DNA from: Larix sibirica
Lineage: Eukaryota > Streptophyta > Pinopsida > Pinales > Pinaceae
Assembly: GCA_004151065.3 (NCBI GenBank)
Contig: NWUY0300008656.1
Coordinates: forward strand, 45,564-65,092
Direction: 5' to 3'
Length of the DNA stretch: 19,529 nucleotides
Positions 9,541 through 18,402 of this stretch are shown here, piece by piece. A model generated the notes under the pieces. It did not search any database. It was given only the letters and a program-made list of their open reading frames with translations, and had not been told where the DNA came from. Both the position numbers and the translations under genes were made by a program. Every line of letters starts with the position of its first letter. Positions within the stretch are counted from its first letter, which is position 1.

Positions 9541-9992
9541 ATCACACTTCCATGTACATTTAGGTATATAGGAAATCCCCTAGGTGAACCCAAAATCAAC
9601 CTTATATACAAATACTAACCATTTGTTGCTATAGTACATTGAGAACAACACTAAGGAAATCACTCTCAAGTATGAGAGAATTGGGTAGTGGGGATAAGGG
9701 CACAATATATCCTCCTTAGCTAGATCCCTAAGAGATTAGACCGAGTATTATTGTAGGAAACCCACATGTACACCAAAGATTAATAACACCTAACACTCAT
9801 TTTTCCTTAGAACCATGTAAACCCTGTCCACTTATTAAACCTTGGGACCTATGGTGTCCACTTGAAACTCTTGGGCACATTACCGAGATTCATAGGTACA
9901 TAAGAATGAAATATTGGTAGAATAGATGCACTAAAGTATAAAAAATATTTAAGGTCTACAACCCATGGTAAACGAACTCTCAATTGATGTAA
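8848..9992 (+). other. long leader or insertion between primer site and gag
   Basis: About 1.1 kb without recognisable coding separates the primer binding site from gag. A short ATG-started frame at 8926 (M-V-E-F-I-S-I-S-Q-S) could be a relic gag start. If so, later sequence is a foreign insertion containing the CA microsatellite. Partial repeats such as TGTCCACTTATTAAACCTTGG / TGTCCACTTGAAACTCTTGG occur near 9826 and 9856. No insertion borders could be found. Confidence 0.45.
9509..9540. repeat. (CA)n microsatellite with TA tail
   Basis: About 13 uninterrupted CA dinucleotides run to 9534, followed by TATATA. It is a simple-sequence repeat, likely polymorphic in length. Confidence 0.97.
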
Positions 9993-10860
9993 GTGATTAA
10001 ACATCAATTTGGGGAATTGGAAGCATTCGAAATAAACCTTGCGACACTTTACAAAGGAAAAGGTACTCAGTTGGACCTAAGAGAGCAAGCAAAAGGAGAT
10101 AACTCTTACAATGGTGGAGGATGTGGCTCAAAACCACCCTTTCATGATCATTGTAGCAATAGAATACCCTTTCAGGATAACAATTTGTGGCATCGCTTTC
10201 CAAAAGTGGACATGAACAAGTTTGATGATTCCTATCATCTAGAGTGGGTTATCCAAATGGAACACTATTCCTCTCTACATGGAATTAATAATGAACTAAT
10301 TAAACTCAATGTGGGGGTCTTATATTTGGATTTAGAATATTGGCAATGGTATAAGAAAGTTTATGGATGCTACATTGCTTGGACCCAGTTTGTGAAGGTC
10401 CTTTATGATTATTTTGAAAGTGACACACACTATTTGGGATAACTGAAAAAATTACACCAAACATGCACAATTAGAGATTTTATTACAGCCTTTGAGCAGT
10501 TGGTAGTATGCAAAGAGGGAATGCTTGATTCCATTTTTAAAGAATATTTCATGGGTGGCCTGAATTAGGAAGTAATCATAACACAAGACATGATTCAACA
10601 CCCAACTACTAGGTTGGAAGTTTGTTAGAGAGATAAAAAATCCAAGATTGTGATCAATGCCCAAACCGAAAGACTTTCATTGACCACTCGCATGATCCTC
10701 CTCCAACAACTACCCCCAACCCCTCCCTCTCTTATCCCTTGAGATTCCAAAAGTTGTCTCACGAAGAAATGGTTGAAAGCCAATGCCTTATGCGTTTCTA
10801 TAATTGTGATGAGTGGTAATTCAAAGGGCACAAATTTAAGGAACATAAACTATTTCAAAT
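9993..10860 (+). pseudogene. Ty3/gypsy gag (capsid/nucleocapsid) remnant
   Basis: Gag is the structural protein of the element's virus-like particle. An open stretch to 10442 contains F-P-K-V-D-M-N-K-F-D, then W-V-I-Q-M-E-H-Y-S-S-L-H-G-I, L-N-V-G-V-L-Y-L-D, and W-T-Q-F-V-K-V-L-Y-D-Y-F, the capsid signature of plant gypsy gag. After a stop at 10440 the same frame continues (D-F-I-T-A-F-E-Q-L-V, then F-M-G-G-L-N and another stop). After a frameshift a damaged zinc knuckle appears at 10780-10850: F-Y-N-C-D-E-W-stop-F-K-G-H-K-F-K-E. It keeps one Cys and the His of the CCHC pattern but has lost others. No intact gag remains. Confidence 0.85.
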
Positions 10861-10865
10861 GGATG

Positions 10866-11425
10866 TACCCCCACAAGACACCAAGAATAAATCCCAATTG
10901 AAGACACTCCCGAGCTAGAATTGAAAGATGCAATTTTCCTCCCATGGATGAAGAAACCACCTAGCAAGCACCTTGTGAGGAATGTGAAATTTCAATCCAT
11001 GCCTTATTAGGTTGCCTGGAACCCCAAACTTTGAAGTTGGTTGGTTACATCAAGCACTAGAAAGTGATTGTTTTGATTGACAACGACAACACCCACACTT
11101 TTATTCACAAGAGAGTGACTAAAGAAACCTATTGTTATGTATACTCCATAACAAATTTTGAAATTATGATAGTCAATGGTGGTATGATGAAATGTGGTGG
11201 CCAAAGTGAAAATGTGAAACTTCAAATGGGAAAATATCATCTCAAAACTAACATGTTTTCTATTGAAATGGGAAATTGTGATATAGTTCTTGGGGCATAA
11301 TGGTTACGAACATTGGGACTTGTCATCATGGATTTCAAGGATTTATACATGAGCTTCATTAAGGAAGGGTGGAAACATACCCTCAAGGAGATTACCTCTT
11401 GTTCCTCTGATATCACCTCTCATCT
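10866..11425 (+). pseudogene. aspartic protease segment, duplication copy 1
   Basis: The retropepsin-like domain that matures the polyprotein is visible at 11064-11300: V-L-I-D-N-D-N-T-H-T-F-I is the active-site loop where functional copies have D-S-G-S-T-H-N-F-I. The Asp is kept, but Ser-Gly is replaced by Asn-Asp. Next come I-V-N-G-G-M-M-K-C-G-G and a terminal C-D-I-V-L-G-A. A stop replaces the next codon, before W-L-R-T-L-G. Upstream of the domain the frame is broken by stops. The whole 560-bp segment recurs immediately downstream. Confidence 0.85.
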
Positions 11426-11988
11426 TACCCCCACAAGACCACCAAGAAGAAATCCCAATTGAAGACACTCCCGAGATAGAATTGGAAGATGCAATTTCCC
11501 TCCCATGGATGAAGAAACCACCGAGCAAGCACCTTGTGAGGAATGCCAAATTTCACTCCATGCCTAATTAGGTTTCTTGGCACCCCAAACTTTGAAGTTG
11601 GTTGGTTACATCAAGCACTAGAAAGTGATTGTTTTGGTTGACAACGACAGCACCCACGCTTTTATTCACAAGAGAGTGACTAAAGAAACCTATTTTTATG
11701 TATGTTCCATAACAAATTTTGAAATTATGATAGTCAATGGTGGTATGATGAAATGTGGTGGCCAAAGTGAAAATGTGAAAGTTAAAATGGGAAAATATCA
11801 TCTCAAAACTAACATGTTTTCTATTGAAATGGGAAATTGTGGTATAGTTCTTGGGGCATAATGGTTACGAACATTGGGACTTGTCATCATGGATTTCAAG
11901 GATTTATACATGAGCTTCATTAAGGAAGGGTGGGAACATACCCTCAAGGAGCTTACCTCTTGTTCCTCTGATATCACCTCTCATCTTA
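11426..11988 (+). pseudogene. aspartic protease segment, duplication copy 2
   Basis: This is a tandem copy of the preceding segment, offset by 560-561 bp. The protease domain lies at 11625-11861, with active-site loop V-L-V-D-N-D-S-T-H-A-F-I; it is slightly closer to the family pattern (Ser kept) than copy 1 but still lacks the D-S/T-G triad glycine. C-G-I-V-L-G-A is followed by the same stop codon as in copy 1, so that stop predates the duplication. Copy 2 continues directly into the element's downstream sequence (TTATGGAGACATTATTG). Confidence 0.85.
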
Positions 11989-12239
11989 TGGAGACATTAT
12001 TGAATAAAGTCCACACATGCATTATTACACAATTTAATGCCATATAAGTAGTGCAAACCCCCCATAGAGGATTTACCCTAATTTGTGGTTGGTCCTCTCT
12101 AAACATCAATAGGTATTTGAAACACCGCTTGGTTTACCACCTTCACATGGGGAGCATAACCATGGTATTCCCTCATTACAAGTAGACAACCACACAATGT
12201 GCATCCTTATTGGCACCCTTTTGCATAGAAGAATGAAAT

Positions 12240-13330
12240 AGAAAAAAAACATTAAGGAATTGTTGGAGGAAAGAGTCACAGTACTCTCCCTTACTCATCA
12301 TCAATGGTCATGGTATTAAAGAAGGAATGCACTTGGGGCATGTTTCTTGATTTTTAGGCTCTTAATAGGTTGACCATCAAGGACAAATTCCCCATCCTAG
12401 TTATTGATGATATCTTAGATGAACTTCATGGAGCCAATTTTTTCACTAAACTTGACCTTCGTTATGGCTACCATTAAATCATGATGAAAGAGGAAAACAT
12501 CCCTAAAAATATTTATGTACCATGAAGGTCATAATGACTTTTTAGTGATGTCCATCGGCCTTTACAATGCTCCATCCACCTTCCAAAGTCTCATGAAAAA
12601 AATATTTCGACCCTTATTATGCAATTTTGTGTAGTATTCTTTGATGACATCTTGGTCTACAATGAAACCTAGAAATCCCACATAGAACATGTCGATAGAG
12701 ACTTGCAACTACTAGAATGTGCTTTTGGGGCTTCAGATATTGAATACTTGGGTCACATTGTACGCTAGAATGGGGTACACATTGCCCCCAAGAAAGTGGA
12801 AACTATGCGAGATTGGCCATACCGTAAGAGTCTGAAAAGCTTGCATGGATTCTTAGGACTTATAGGTTACTATAGAAAGTTTTTACAAAATTTTGGAAAA
12901 AATGCTACTCCCTTAACTTCACTATAAAAAAAGAATGCCTTTTTTTGGAAGGAGGCATCTAAGCATGTCTTTTCAGCTTTAAAGGATGCAATGTGTGCTA
13001 CTTCAATATTAGGAGTTCTCAATTTTACCAAGACTATTGTCTTGGAAAGTGATGCCTTGTGCAAAGGTCTTGGAGTGGTATTGATGCAAGAAAGGTGCCC
13101 CTTCGCATTCACCAATAAGCAGGTGTGTGATCACAATTTGGGAAAATCCACATATGAGAAATAGATTGTAGCCATCCTTCATGCAATTCAAACATGGCAC
13201 CTACCTCAAAACCAACCATGATAGTATGAAGCATTTTCTAGAACAATGATTATTATCACCAGAATAATGCAAGTGGGTCACTAAGATGTTGGGGTATGAT
13301 TATTATATTATATATAAGAAAGGTTAGCAA
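12240..13330 (+). pseudogene. Ty3/gypsy reverse transcriptase and RNase H (broken)
   Basis: This encodes the polymerase and RNase H of the element. Landmarks are L-T-I-K-D-K-F-P-I at 12370-12396, [12 protein letters not shown] near 12440-12475 with the first catalytic Asp, a frameshifted [12 protein letters not shown] near 12560-12600, and F-F-D-D-I-L at 12637-12654 with both catalytic Asp intact. Then come Y-L-G-H-I-V near 12745-12765, the connection block L-H-G-F-L-G-L-I-G-Y-Y-R-K-F at 12840-12885, A-L-K-D-A-M-C at 12978, and RNase H starting V-L-E-S-D-A near 13036 with V-L-M-Q-E. Multiple stops and several frameshifts prevent any complete product. Confidence 0.88.
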
Positions 13331-13429
13331 ATGACATTATAGTTCAACTCATCCAAAGGCTTCAAGACAATCCCAACCTCCTCAAGGGCATACATGGTAG
13401 CAAGATACATTGAGATATAAAGGACACGG

Positions 13430-14340
13430 TTCTAGTCAAGCAATCTACCTTAAAAGAAAGGGTTTTAGAGGAGTTGCATTCATCACCTCCAGTGGGTCAC
13501 TATGGATTTCATAAAACCTTTGGGAGAGCTAAGAACGCATTTTTCTAGGAGGGCATGAAAATAAACATCTAATAAGTTGTAGTTTCTTATGGCACTTTCC
13601 AGCGAAATAAGGGTGAGATGATGAGGACACTAGGGACATTGCAACCACTCCCAATCCTTACAAAAAAAGGAGTGACACCTCTATGGATTTTATAATGGGA
13701 CTCCCAAGAGCTAGTAAAAGATTAGTGATCATGGTGGTGTGACTAACCTTCCAAATATGTTCATTTTTGTTCCTTATCACACACATTTACCCCCTCATTA
13801 GTTTCCCAAGTCCTTAAGGATCTAATTTTTAAGCTACGCGTCATGTTGACTTCCATTGTGTTGAATCAAGACCCCACATTCACTAGAAAAAATTGGCATG
13901 AGCTCTTTAAACTTCAAGATACTGATTTGAACATGAGCTCTGCATATCATCCCCAAACAAATGGTCAAATGGAAGTGGTCAACAAGTACTCAAAAACCTA
14001 TTTACAATGCTTCACTTATAATAAAAAATTGCGACAATGGACACAATGGCTTCCCCTTGCAAAATGGTGGTACAATAGGTCACTTATCATGGAGCTGCCA
14101 AAATGGCACCATATGAAGTTTCCCTGAACTTAACTTGGTTGTATGATCTAGTGATCGGAGGGGTCAATTGCAAAGTCAATTGTTGACTTTGCAGCTTGCT
14201 CTTCCAATCACTTGATCGTACAATCGAGATAAGGATCGCCATGAAGTTTTCTATGGGAAAAATCCCTTCTCAATGACTTCTTATTTACCAAGCACCACAA
14301 AGGTTCATGTAGTGACTTCTTATTTATCTAGTAGGTGTTG
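13430..14340 (+). pseudogene. Ty3/gypsy integrase (broken, interrupted by a hairpin insertion)
   Basis: Integrase would insert the DNA copy into the genome. An N-terminal zinc-domain relic is seen: E-L-H-S-S-P-P-V-G-H-Y-G-F at 13470-13510, and K-G-E-M with the preceding Cys lost. The core shows S-M-D-F-I-M-G-L-P near 13680-13710 (first catalytic Asp kept). I-V-L-N-Q-D-P-T-F at 13855-13880 stands where the family has V-S-D-R-D-P, so the second catalytic Asp is Asn. Y-H-P-Q-T-N-G-Q-M-E-V-V-N-K at 13945-13985 keeps the catalytic Glu. The frame then reads A-K-M-A-P-Y-E-V, is interrupted by the insertion, and resumes as F-Y-G-K-N-P and S-Y-L-P-S-T-T-K-V-H. Sequence homology ends near 14340. Confidence 0.85.
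14113..14249. mobile_element. 119-bp hairpin (foldback/MITE) insertion with 9-bp target duplication
   Basis: ATGAAGTTT occurs at 14113-14121 and again at 14241-14249, flanking 119 bases (14122-14240) absent from related integrases. The insert is one inverted repeat: two 58-base arms around a 3-base loop (TTG, 14180-14182). About 40 of 58 arm positions pair by my count, including a perfect inner stem (14170-14179 with 14183-14192) and a good middle stem (TTGTATGATCTAGTGAT with its partner at 14207-14223). Removing the insert plus one repeat copy brings M-A-P-Y-E-V into frame with F-Y-G-K-N-P, the expected integrase order. A 9-bp duplication suggests a Mutator-like non-autonomous element. The outermost seven positions pair badly, so the terminal inverted repeat is eroded or atypical. 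Confidence 0.8.
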
Positions 14341-14474
14341 AAGTTTTTTATTGTTTTATTCTTTTTCTCAAGGTGACAAAAACTATCATAACTCAGTTGT
14401 CAAGCAATCATTCACGAATGCTTTTAACTCATCACCACTATTTATAATCTATTAGTGATCATATGAGAGTAGAC

Positions 14475-14570
14475 TTCTACTCCTACTAGATGCCTCTACG
14501 TCAAACTTCCACTCTTGTTAGACGCCTCTAGGTCAAACTTCCACTCCTACCAAATACCTCTAGATCTTGA
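14475..14570. repeat. three-copy tandem repeat, 32-bp unit
   Basis: Units start at 14475, 14507 and 14539, each reading TTCYACTCYTRYYARAYRCC followed by TCTAGGTCAAAC-like sequence. The third copy is diverged at its end (TCTAGATCTTGAG). Non-coding. Confidence 0.85.
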
Positions 14571-15268
14571 GCCATTAACTTGTTTCCTTACTCCTAGGAA
14601 GACAAAGACCCAAAAAAGGATATTAACCCCTGCAGATTTCAAAAGTACATAACATCCATAGGTTTTAGTTCCGTACATAAAGACACCATATTATAATGTG
14701 TTTTTTCCTTTTACCCATAAAGAAATTATTGTTTCATTATGTGTTTTTTCCTCTTACCCATAAAGAAATTATTGTTTCATTATATTTACATTATTTTTAA
14801 TAAGTAGATAATTTTATTTTATTTTCATAAAAAAAAATTCAAATTATATAGAAATTTTGTATAACTTCTAATTTCTATTCCCTACCAAAGGTAGTAATAT
14901 AATAATTTAATAATCTATTTTAATTCATGAAAATTTAGATCATAAAACCTCGCTATAAATAATTTTGATTCAAACCAAATTTATCAAAAACATAAAAGAT
15001 ACTCAAAAATAGTAAATTATTTTCACTTATTTATTCACCCTTTAAGTAACAAATCTAACCAAATTATCAAAAAAAAAAAAATTAAAATTAAATTAAATTA
15101 AATAACTTGTAAAAAAATTAAATTATTTTCACCTATTGACGGACTCTAATAATAAATCTATGATTGAAAAATATAGCCCAATTCACTCGGCGCGAAATTT
15201 GCGTGTCTGAGTTCATGAACTGTTCCATGTCGCTATTCATCGTCTACATAAATTGGGTATCTTTAATA
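14571..15268. other. AT-rich gene-free stretch
   Basis: Besides the 43-bp duplication listed separately, this is very AT-rich sequence with poly-A runs near 14830 and 15070 and ATTAAATTAAAT simple sequence near 15085-15105. No coding region, LTR or RNA gene is visible. It separates the retroelement from the WRC gene's 3' side. Confidence 0.5.
14698..14783. repeat. tandem duplication, 43-bp unit
   Basis: GTGTTTTTTCCTTTTACCCA at 14698 recurs at 14741 with a single T-to-C change, each followed by TAAAGAAATTATTGTTTCAT and TAT. The near identity implies a recent duplication. Confidence 0.92.
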
Positions 15269-15390
15269 CACGGAACATGAAATAGACGCCAGTTCTGAAG
15301 CTAAATATGTGCGAAGGATCGATTACGGAACATGCAATACAAGCCAGTTTTGATGCTAAATATGCAAAATATGTGCGAAGGATTGATCGT
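15269..15390. repeat. imperfect tandem duplication, about 55-bp unit
   Basis: ACGGAACATGAAATAGACGC at about 15270 recurs as ACGGAACATGCAATACAAGC at about 15325. Both continue CAGTTYTGAWGCTAAATATG and end GTGCGAAGGATYGAT. The second copy has an extra nine bases (GCAAAATAT) that repeat its own sequence. Confidence 0.82.
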
Positions 15391-15429
15391 ATGCAAGCAT
15401 TTAATGTAATCAACCAACCCATGACAGCT

Positions 15430-15610
15430 ATCATATGCAAGAATTTTAGTCACAAAATGAATTTGTGAACCATCATATTGTGAATCCTTAAACCAGCCAT
15501 GAAAGCTGAACCTATTCTGTTCGAGGTTGGAATCATATGCAGGAATTAAATTGACGAAATGAACTCCTGAAACACATGAACATCATCTTGTGAATCCTCA
15601 ATCATCGCAG
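15430..15610. repeat. degenerate tandem duplication, about 101-bp offset
   Basis: ATCATATGCAAGAATT near 15430 and ATCATATGCAGGAATT near 15531 start two related blocks. Both contain GAYRAAATGAA-like sequence, then CATCATMTTGTGAATCCT, then CATGAA. Copies have diverged by substitutions and small indels. The block lies just 3' of the WRC gene's stop codon and may overlap its 3' untranslated region. Confidence 0.65.
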
Positions 15611-15731
15611 AAATTAAGACATGGGCAGCTCATGAACAGTACAATAGAGTAAATTAGTCATGGATTCTAACTGTAAGTATAGTTCGTCTTTGTATTCTTA
15701 CAACTCCCTATTAACACAACATACTGCTTAT

Positions 15732-18402
15732 TCATTCATCAGTTCCTCTAATTTTAACTTCGACATTACAAGATCGAGGACCGTCTATAAGACGCAGTTC
15801 TTTGAGCTTGCAGGTACCCACCTTGTTATTCATGGCAGCTGTACTTATACCATTATTCTTGCTGTTAACACTCCTCAGCCTGCCCTTGCCCAGATGGTGT
15901 TCGCATAGAGAGTACCCTACAAGGGTCCGCTGAGAACACCTCCACCCTCGCCCGTTCCTCCGCCTGCATTGAGACCCTTCTGCTTCGTTTTTATCATTAT
16001 TATAACGTTTCTTAAGCATGGCTTTGTCATCCATTTTTCCCCCATCTTTCTGCTGGATATAAGTCTCCTGCCTGAGCTTTTTAGTGGGCTTTGTTTCATC
16101 CTTCAATCCGTTAATATACCCAATCTCAATTTTGCTTCTTTTCCGCTTGACGCTTTGCACATTTAGATTCTTCCGCTGCCTCCACGAGGACCCCATCTCA
16201 AGACAACCTGATTTGGGCAACTTCCATTCTTCATCACGGCCTCCGGTGATCTCTTTCTTGGTGCTGCTTGACATGTCTTTCTTCATGAGAAGGGCTCCTT
16301 GTGTTCCTAATGTTCAATTCACAACAATTAATGCACAGTGGATTGATAACAAGTAACAGGCACAAACTAATGGATGGAGATTTCAAGTTAAATATTCCGT
16401 TTACTAACAGGAAGAAAAGGTGTAATTAGCTTATATCAGTACCTTTGTTTGTCAAGAATCCAATGTCGATGTTATCCCAATGATTTCTGCGAAAAGAGAT
16501 TCAGAAGAGAGTGAAATATTTAATTAGAGGGAAGAAATTGAACTTCGGATTCACGTCATGACAACAATGCAAAAGCACTGGAATTATCAGTCATAGTAGA
16601 ACCATGAAAATGGTGAGAGGCCGATTTAGAAATGGGTACGTACCGCATACTCCCCTTCCATCTGCGATCTGCTTTCTTTTCCTCCTCGACGTCCTGCGCA
16701 AAACAAGACGAAACCCAGAACGGGTTTTAGTGAAGTGCGAGATTAGACAATAAAAACTCGTTTACCTATTCTTAAAAGGAATTACATTTTGCCTTCTAGA
16801 TCAATCCTTTGCGCCCATAACACTGCTTTGCAATTCAATAGTTTCATAGATTCAAAAGAAAGAGGCCAAATTATTGCACCCAAAGAACCCATGAGCTCTT
16901 GGAGCCTGGAGTAGGATTGCACCCAAAAAACCCAGGTGCTCTTAGAGCCTGGAGTAGGATTGCACCCAAAGAACCCATGTGCTCTTAGAGCCTGGAGTAG
17001 GAGAGATCTTAACCTGGAATCGTTTATGCGGCCACAGATTTGTGCCTGGTTTCCGTTATCCCTCTCATTGCGTAATAGATCAGAGATTAATATGGATCTG
17101 TGCATAACCCCTTCATGTGCTGAAGCATCAGTACTATTCTGATATGCTTCACACGCCCTCAACACGACTATCACAGATTTTGCATCTGGAGGGTGCTTAT
17201 CGACCTTTACTCAAGATAGAAGGTATAGTAGGGGAAACGATGCCCTCAGAATTGCATTGCTTATTCTTAATGCATAAGAGTAAACTAGTCCGTAGATTAA
17301 TGGTAAATAGACCAAAGCCCTTGAAATTTGTACATGTATATTCTCCTATTCTCTACCCCACATGTATCTACCACGCACCGTTTAAAGATCTACAAATGAA
17401 TAGTACTGATATACATACATTACATTTGTATAGTACTGATATACATACATTACATGTATATCCACCCACATCACTATGTGTCGTCTTGTGTAAACCGAAC
17501 TCGAGGGTTTGGGGAAGCACAAACAGAAACCCAGTTTGCACCCAATTGCGCCATGCCCTTCAGTGCATGCAGCCGACACCACCACTTGCCTCCCCTCTCA
17601 CCATATATATTCACTTCCTTGGCCAAATCGATAGAAAAGTAGATTCAGTAAATTGAGGACTGTAATCTCGCGGGTATGTAACGAGAGATTTAGGGCCGTC
17701 TAGGAAGGCACGCATGCATCTTGGCTAGCATTAACCCTATGAGTTTAATGGCCTACATACCAGTAATAAATCTCTTGTTTTCCATACTTCCTGCATGCAG
17801 CACCAGCACATATAGATATTTAATATAGCCCATGATTCTGCTGTACCTGTACCTCGCCTCTTTCTTTCTGTATCAATGAAACGAGATCTTCTCCTCAAAA
17901 GTAAACACCAGTTACTGGGCACATCACATAGATTACATTGATTTCTTCCAGGATCCTTGGACCTCATCTATTGCAGCCAAATCTTAAAATATGATTGACT
18001 CTAATATAATACAATACATGTAGGAGGTTGCAGAATGACTTTAACCACTGCAAAATGATTCATTCTAACTACTTGTCTTTCCTTCATGATATTATATCTG
18101 AAATACAGAAAACAAAATAGAAGAGATCATAGGCTTACCTCAATAGCCTGTTTCTCGAAGTTTACTTCGCCGCTGTGTTGGATTTGCAAAGCGTTCCTCC
18201 AGTTGTGAGCAGGACGCGGATGAATCCCATGAGCAGTGGTGCGGTTGCCATGATCTCCTTCACCCTCAAATTCGTTCTCGTTCTCAGCCCGCTGGACGTC
18301 CATGACAGCTGCCACCAGCGGTAGAAGAAACTCCTCCTCCCCTCCATTCCCATGGCCAGTGCTAATGTCGATAGCGGAAGTAGAACGCTTCCGGATCCTC
18401 AT
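15732..18402 (-). CDS. WRC zinc-finger domain protein (split gene)
   Basis: This is the one credible host gene. My model has coding exons 18402-18139, 16693-16644, 16486-16443 and 16306-15732; all junctions are GT...AG and phases agree, giving about 310 residues. Exon 1 begins M-R-I-R-K-R, acidic after residue 20. The last exon carries K-R-K-R-S-K (possible nuclear signal) and, at 15977-15870, a WRC domain: C-x9-C-x10-C-x2-H with N-G-R-G-W-R-C and G-Y-S-L-C-E-H-H-L-G-K-G-R-L-R, then the stop. WRC is a plant domain known from growth-regulating factors, thought to serve DNA binding and nuclear targeting. No QLQ domain is seen, so this is not a canonical GRF but one of the WRC-only plant proteins. 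An optional phase-0 exon at 17967-17761 is discussed as a finding. Function is inferred from the domain only. Confidence 0.8.
15870..15977 (-). other. WRC domain coding segment
   Basis: The zinc-binding residues are three cysteines and one histidine spaced C-x9-C-x10-C-x2-H, exactly the WRC consensus. The surrounding R-N-G-R-G-W-R-C and L-C-E-H-H-L-G-K-G-R-L-R-S residues are typical of WRC-only plant proteins. It corresponds to about residues 230-265 of the four-exon model. No frame damage is present, in contrast with the neighbouring retroelements. Confidence 0.92.
16873..17001. repeat. three-copy tandem repeat, 43-bp unit, in WRC gene intron
   Basis: Units start at 16873, 16916 and 16959: ATTGCACCCAAAGAACCCAT, then GWGCTCTTRGAGCCTGGAGT and AGG. 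Only a few substitutions separate the copies, so the array is young. It lies in the long first intron of the four-exon model. The minus strand stays open through all three copies even though 43 is not a multiple of three, so the unit is open in all three minus frames. Confidence 0.95.
17400..17458. repeat. tandem duplication, 30-bp unit, in WRC gene intron
   Basis: TAGTACTGATATACATACAT followed by TACAT occurs at 17401 and again exactly at 17431. The five-base linkers differ (TTGTA / GTATA). Non-coding, recent duplication. Confidence 0.95.

Larger units (their letters stand above)
8495..14340 (+). mobile_element. Ty3/gypsy LTR retrotransposon, decayed, 3' end missing
   Basis: Running on the plus strand are a probable 5' LTR, primer binding site, gag, aspartic protease, reverse transcriptase, RNase H and integrase. 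Integrase last is the Ty3/gypsy gene order. All coding parts carry stops or frameshifts. The protease segment is tandemly duplicated and the integrase is split by a small hairpin insertion. No second LTR matching 8495-8828 is visible after the integrase, so the copy is truncated at or before about 14340. The finer clade (chromovirus or other) cannot be fixed because the integrase C-terminus is gone. Confidence 0.88.

Noticed and set aside
15732-16306. Growth-regulating factor (GRF) identity
   Set aside because: GRFs carry an N-terminal QLQ domain before the WRC. None is visible in any proposed exon.
15660-16356. Plus-strand open frames opposite the last WRC exon
   Set aside because: They are antisense shadows of a well-supported coding exon.
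16495-16520. miR156-like string (CAGAAGAGAGTGA)
   Set aside because: Only a partial match, with no complementary arm nearby that would form a miRNA precursor hairpin.
16782-17174. 130-codon minus-strand open frame
   Set aside because: It is largely the 43-bp repeat read in three frames. Its phase and ends do not fit the neighbouring exons.
17117-17656. 179-codon plus-strand open frame
   Set aside because: It lies in the WRC gene's intron, contains the 30-bp DNA duplication, has low-complexity His/Thr/Tyr peptide content, and resembles no protein family I recognise.
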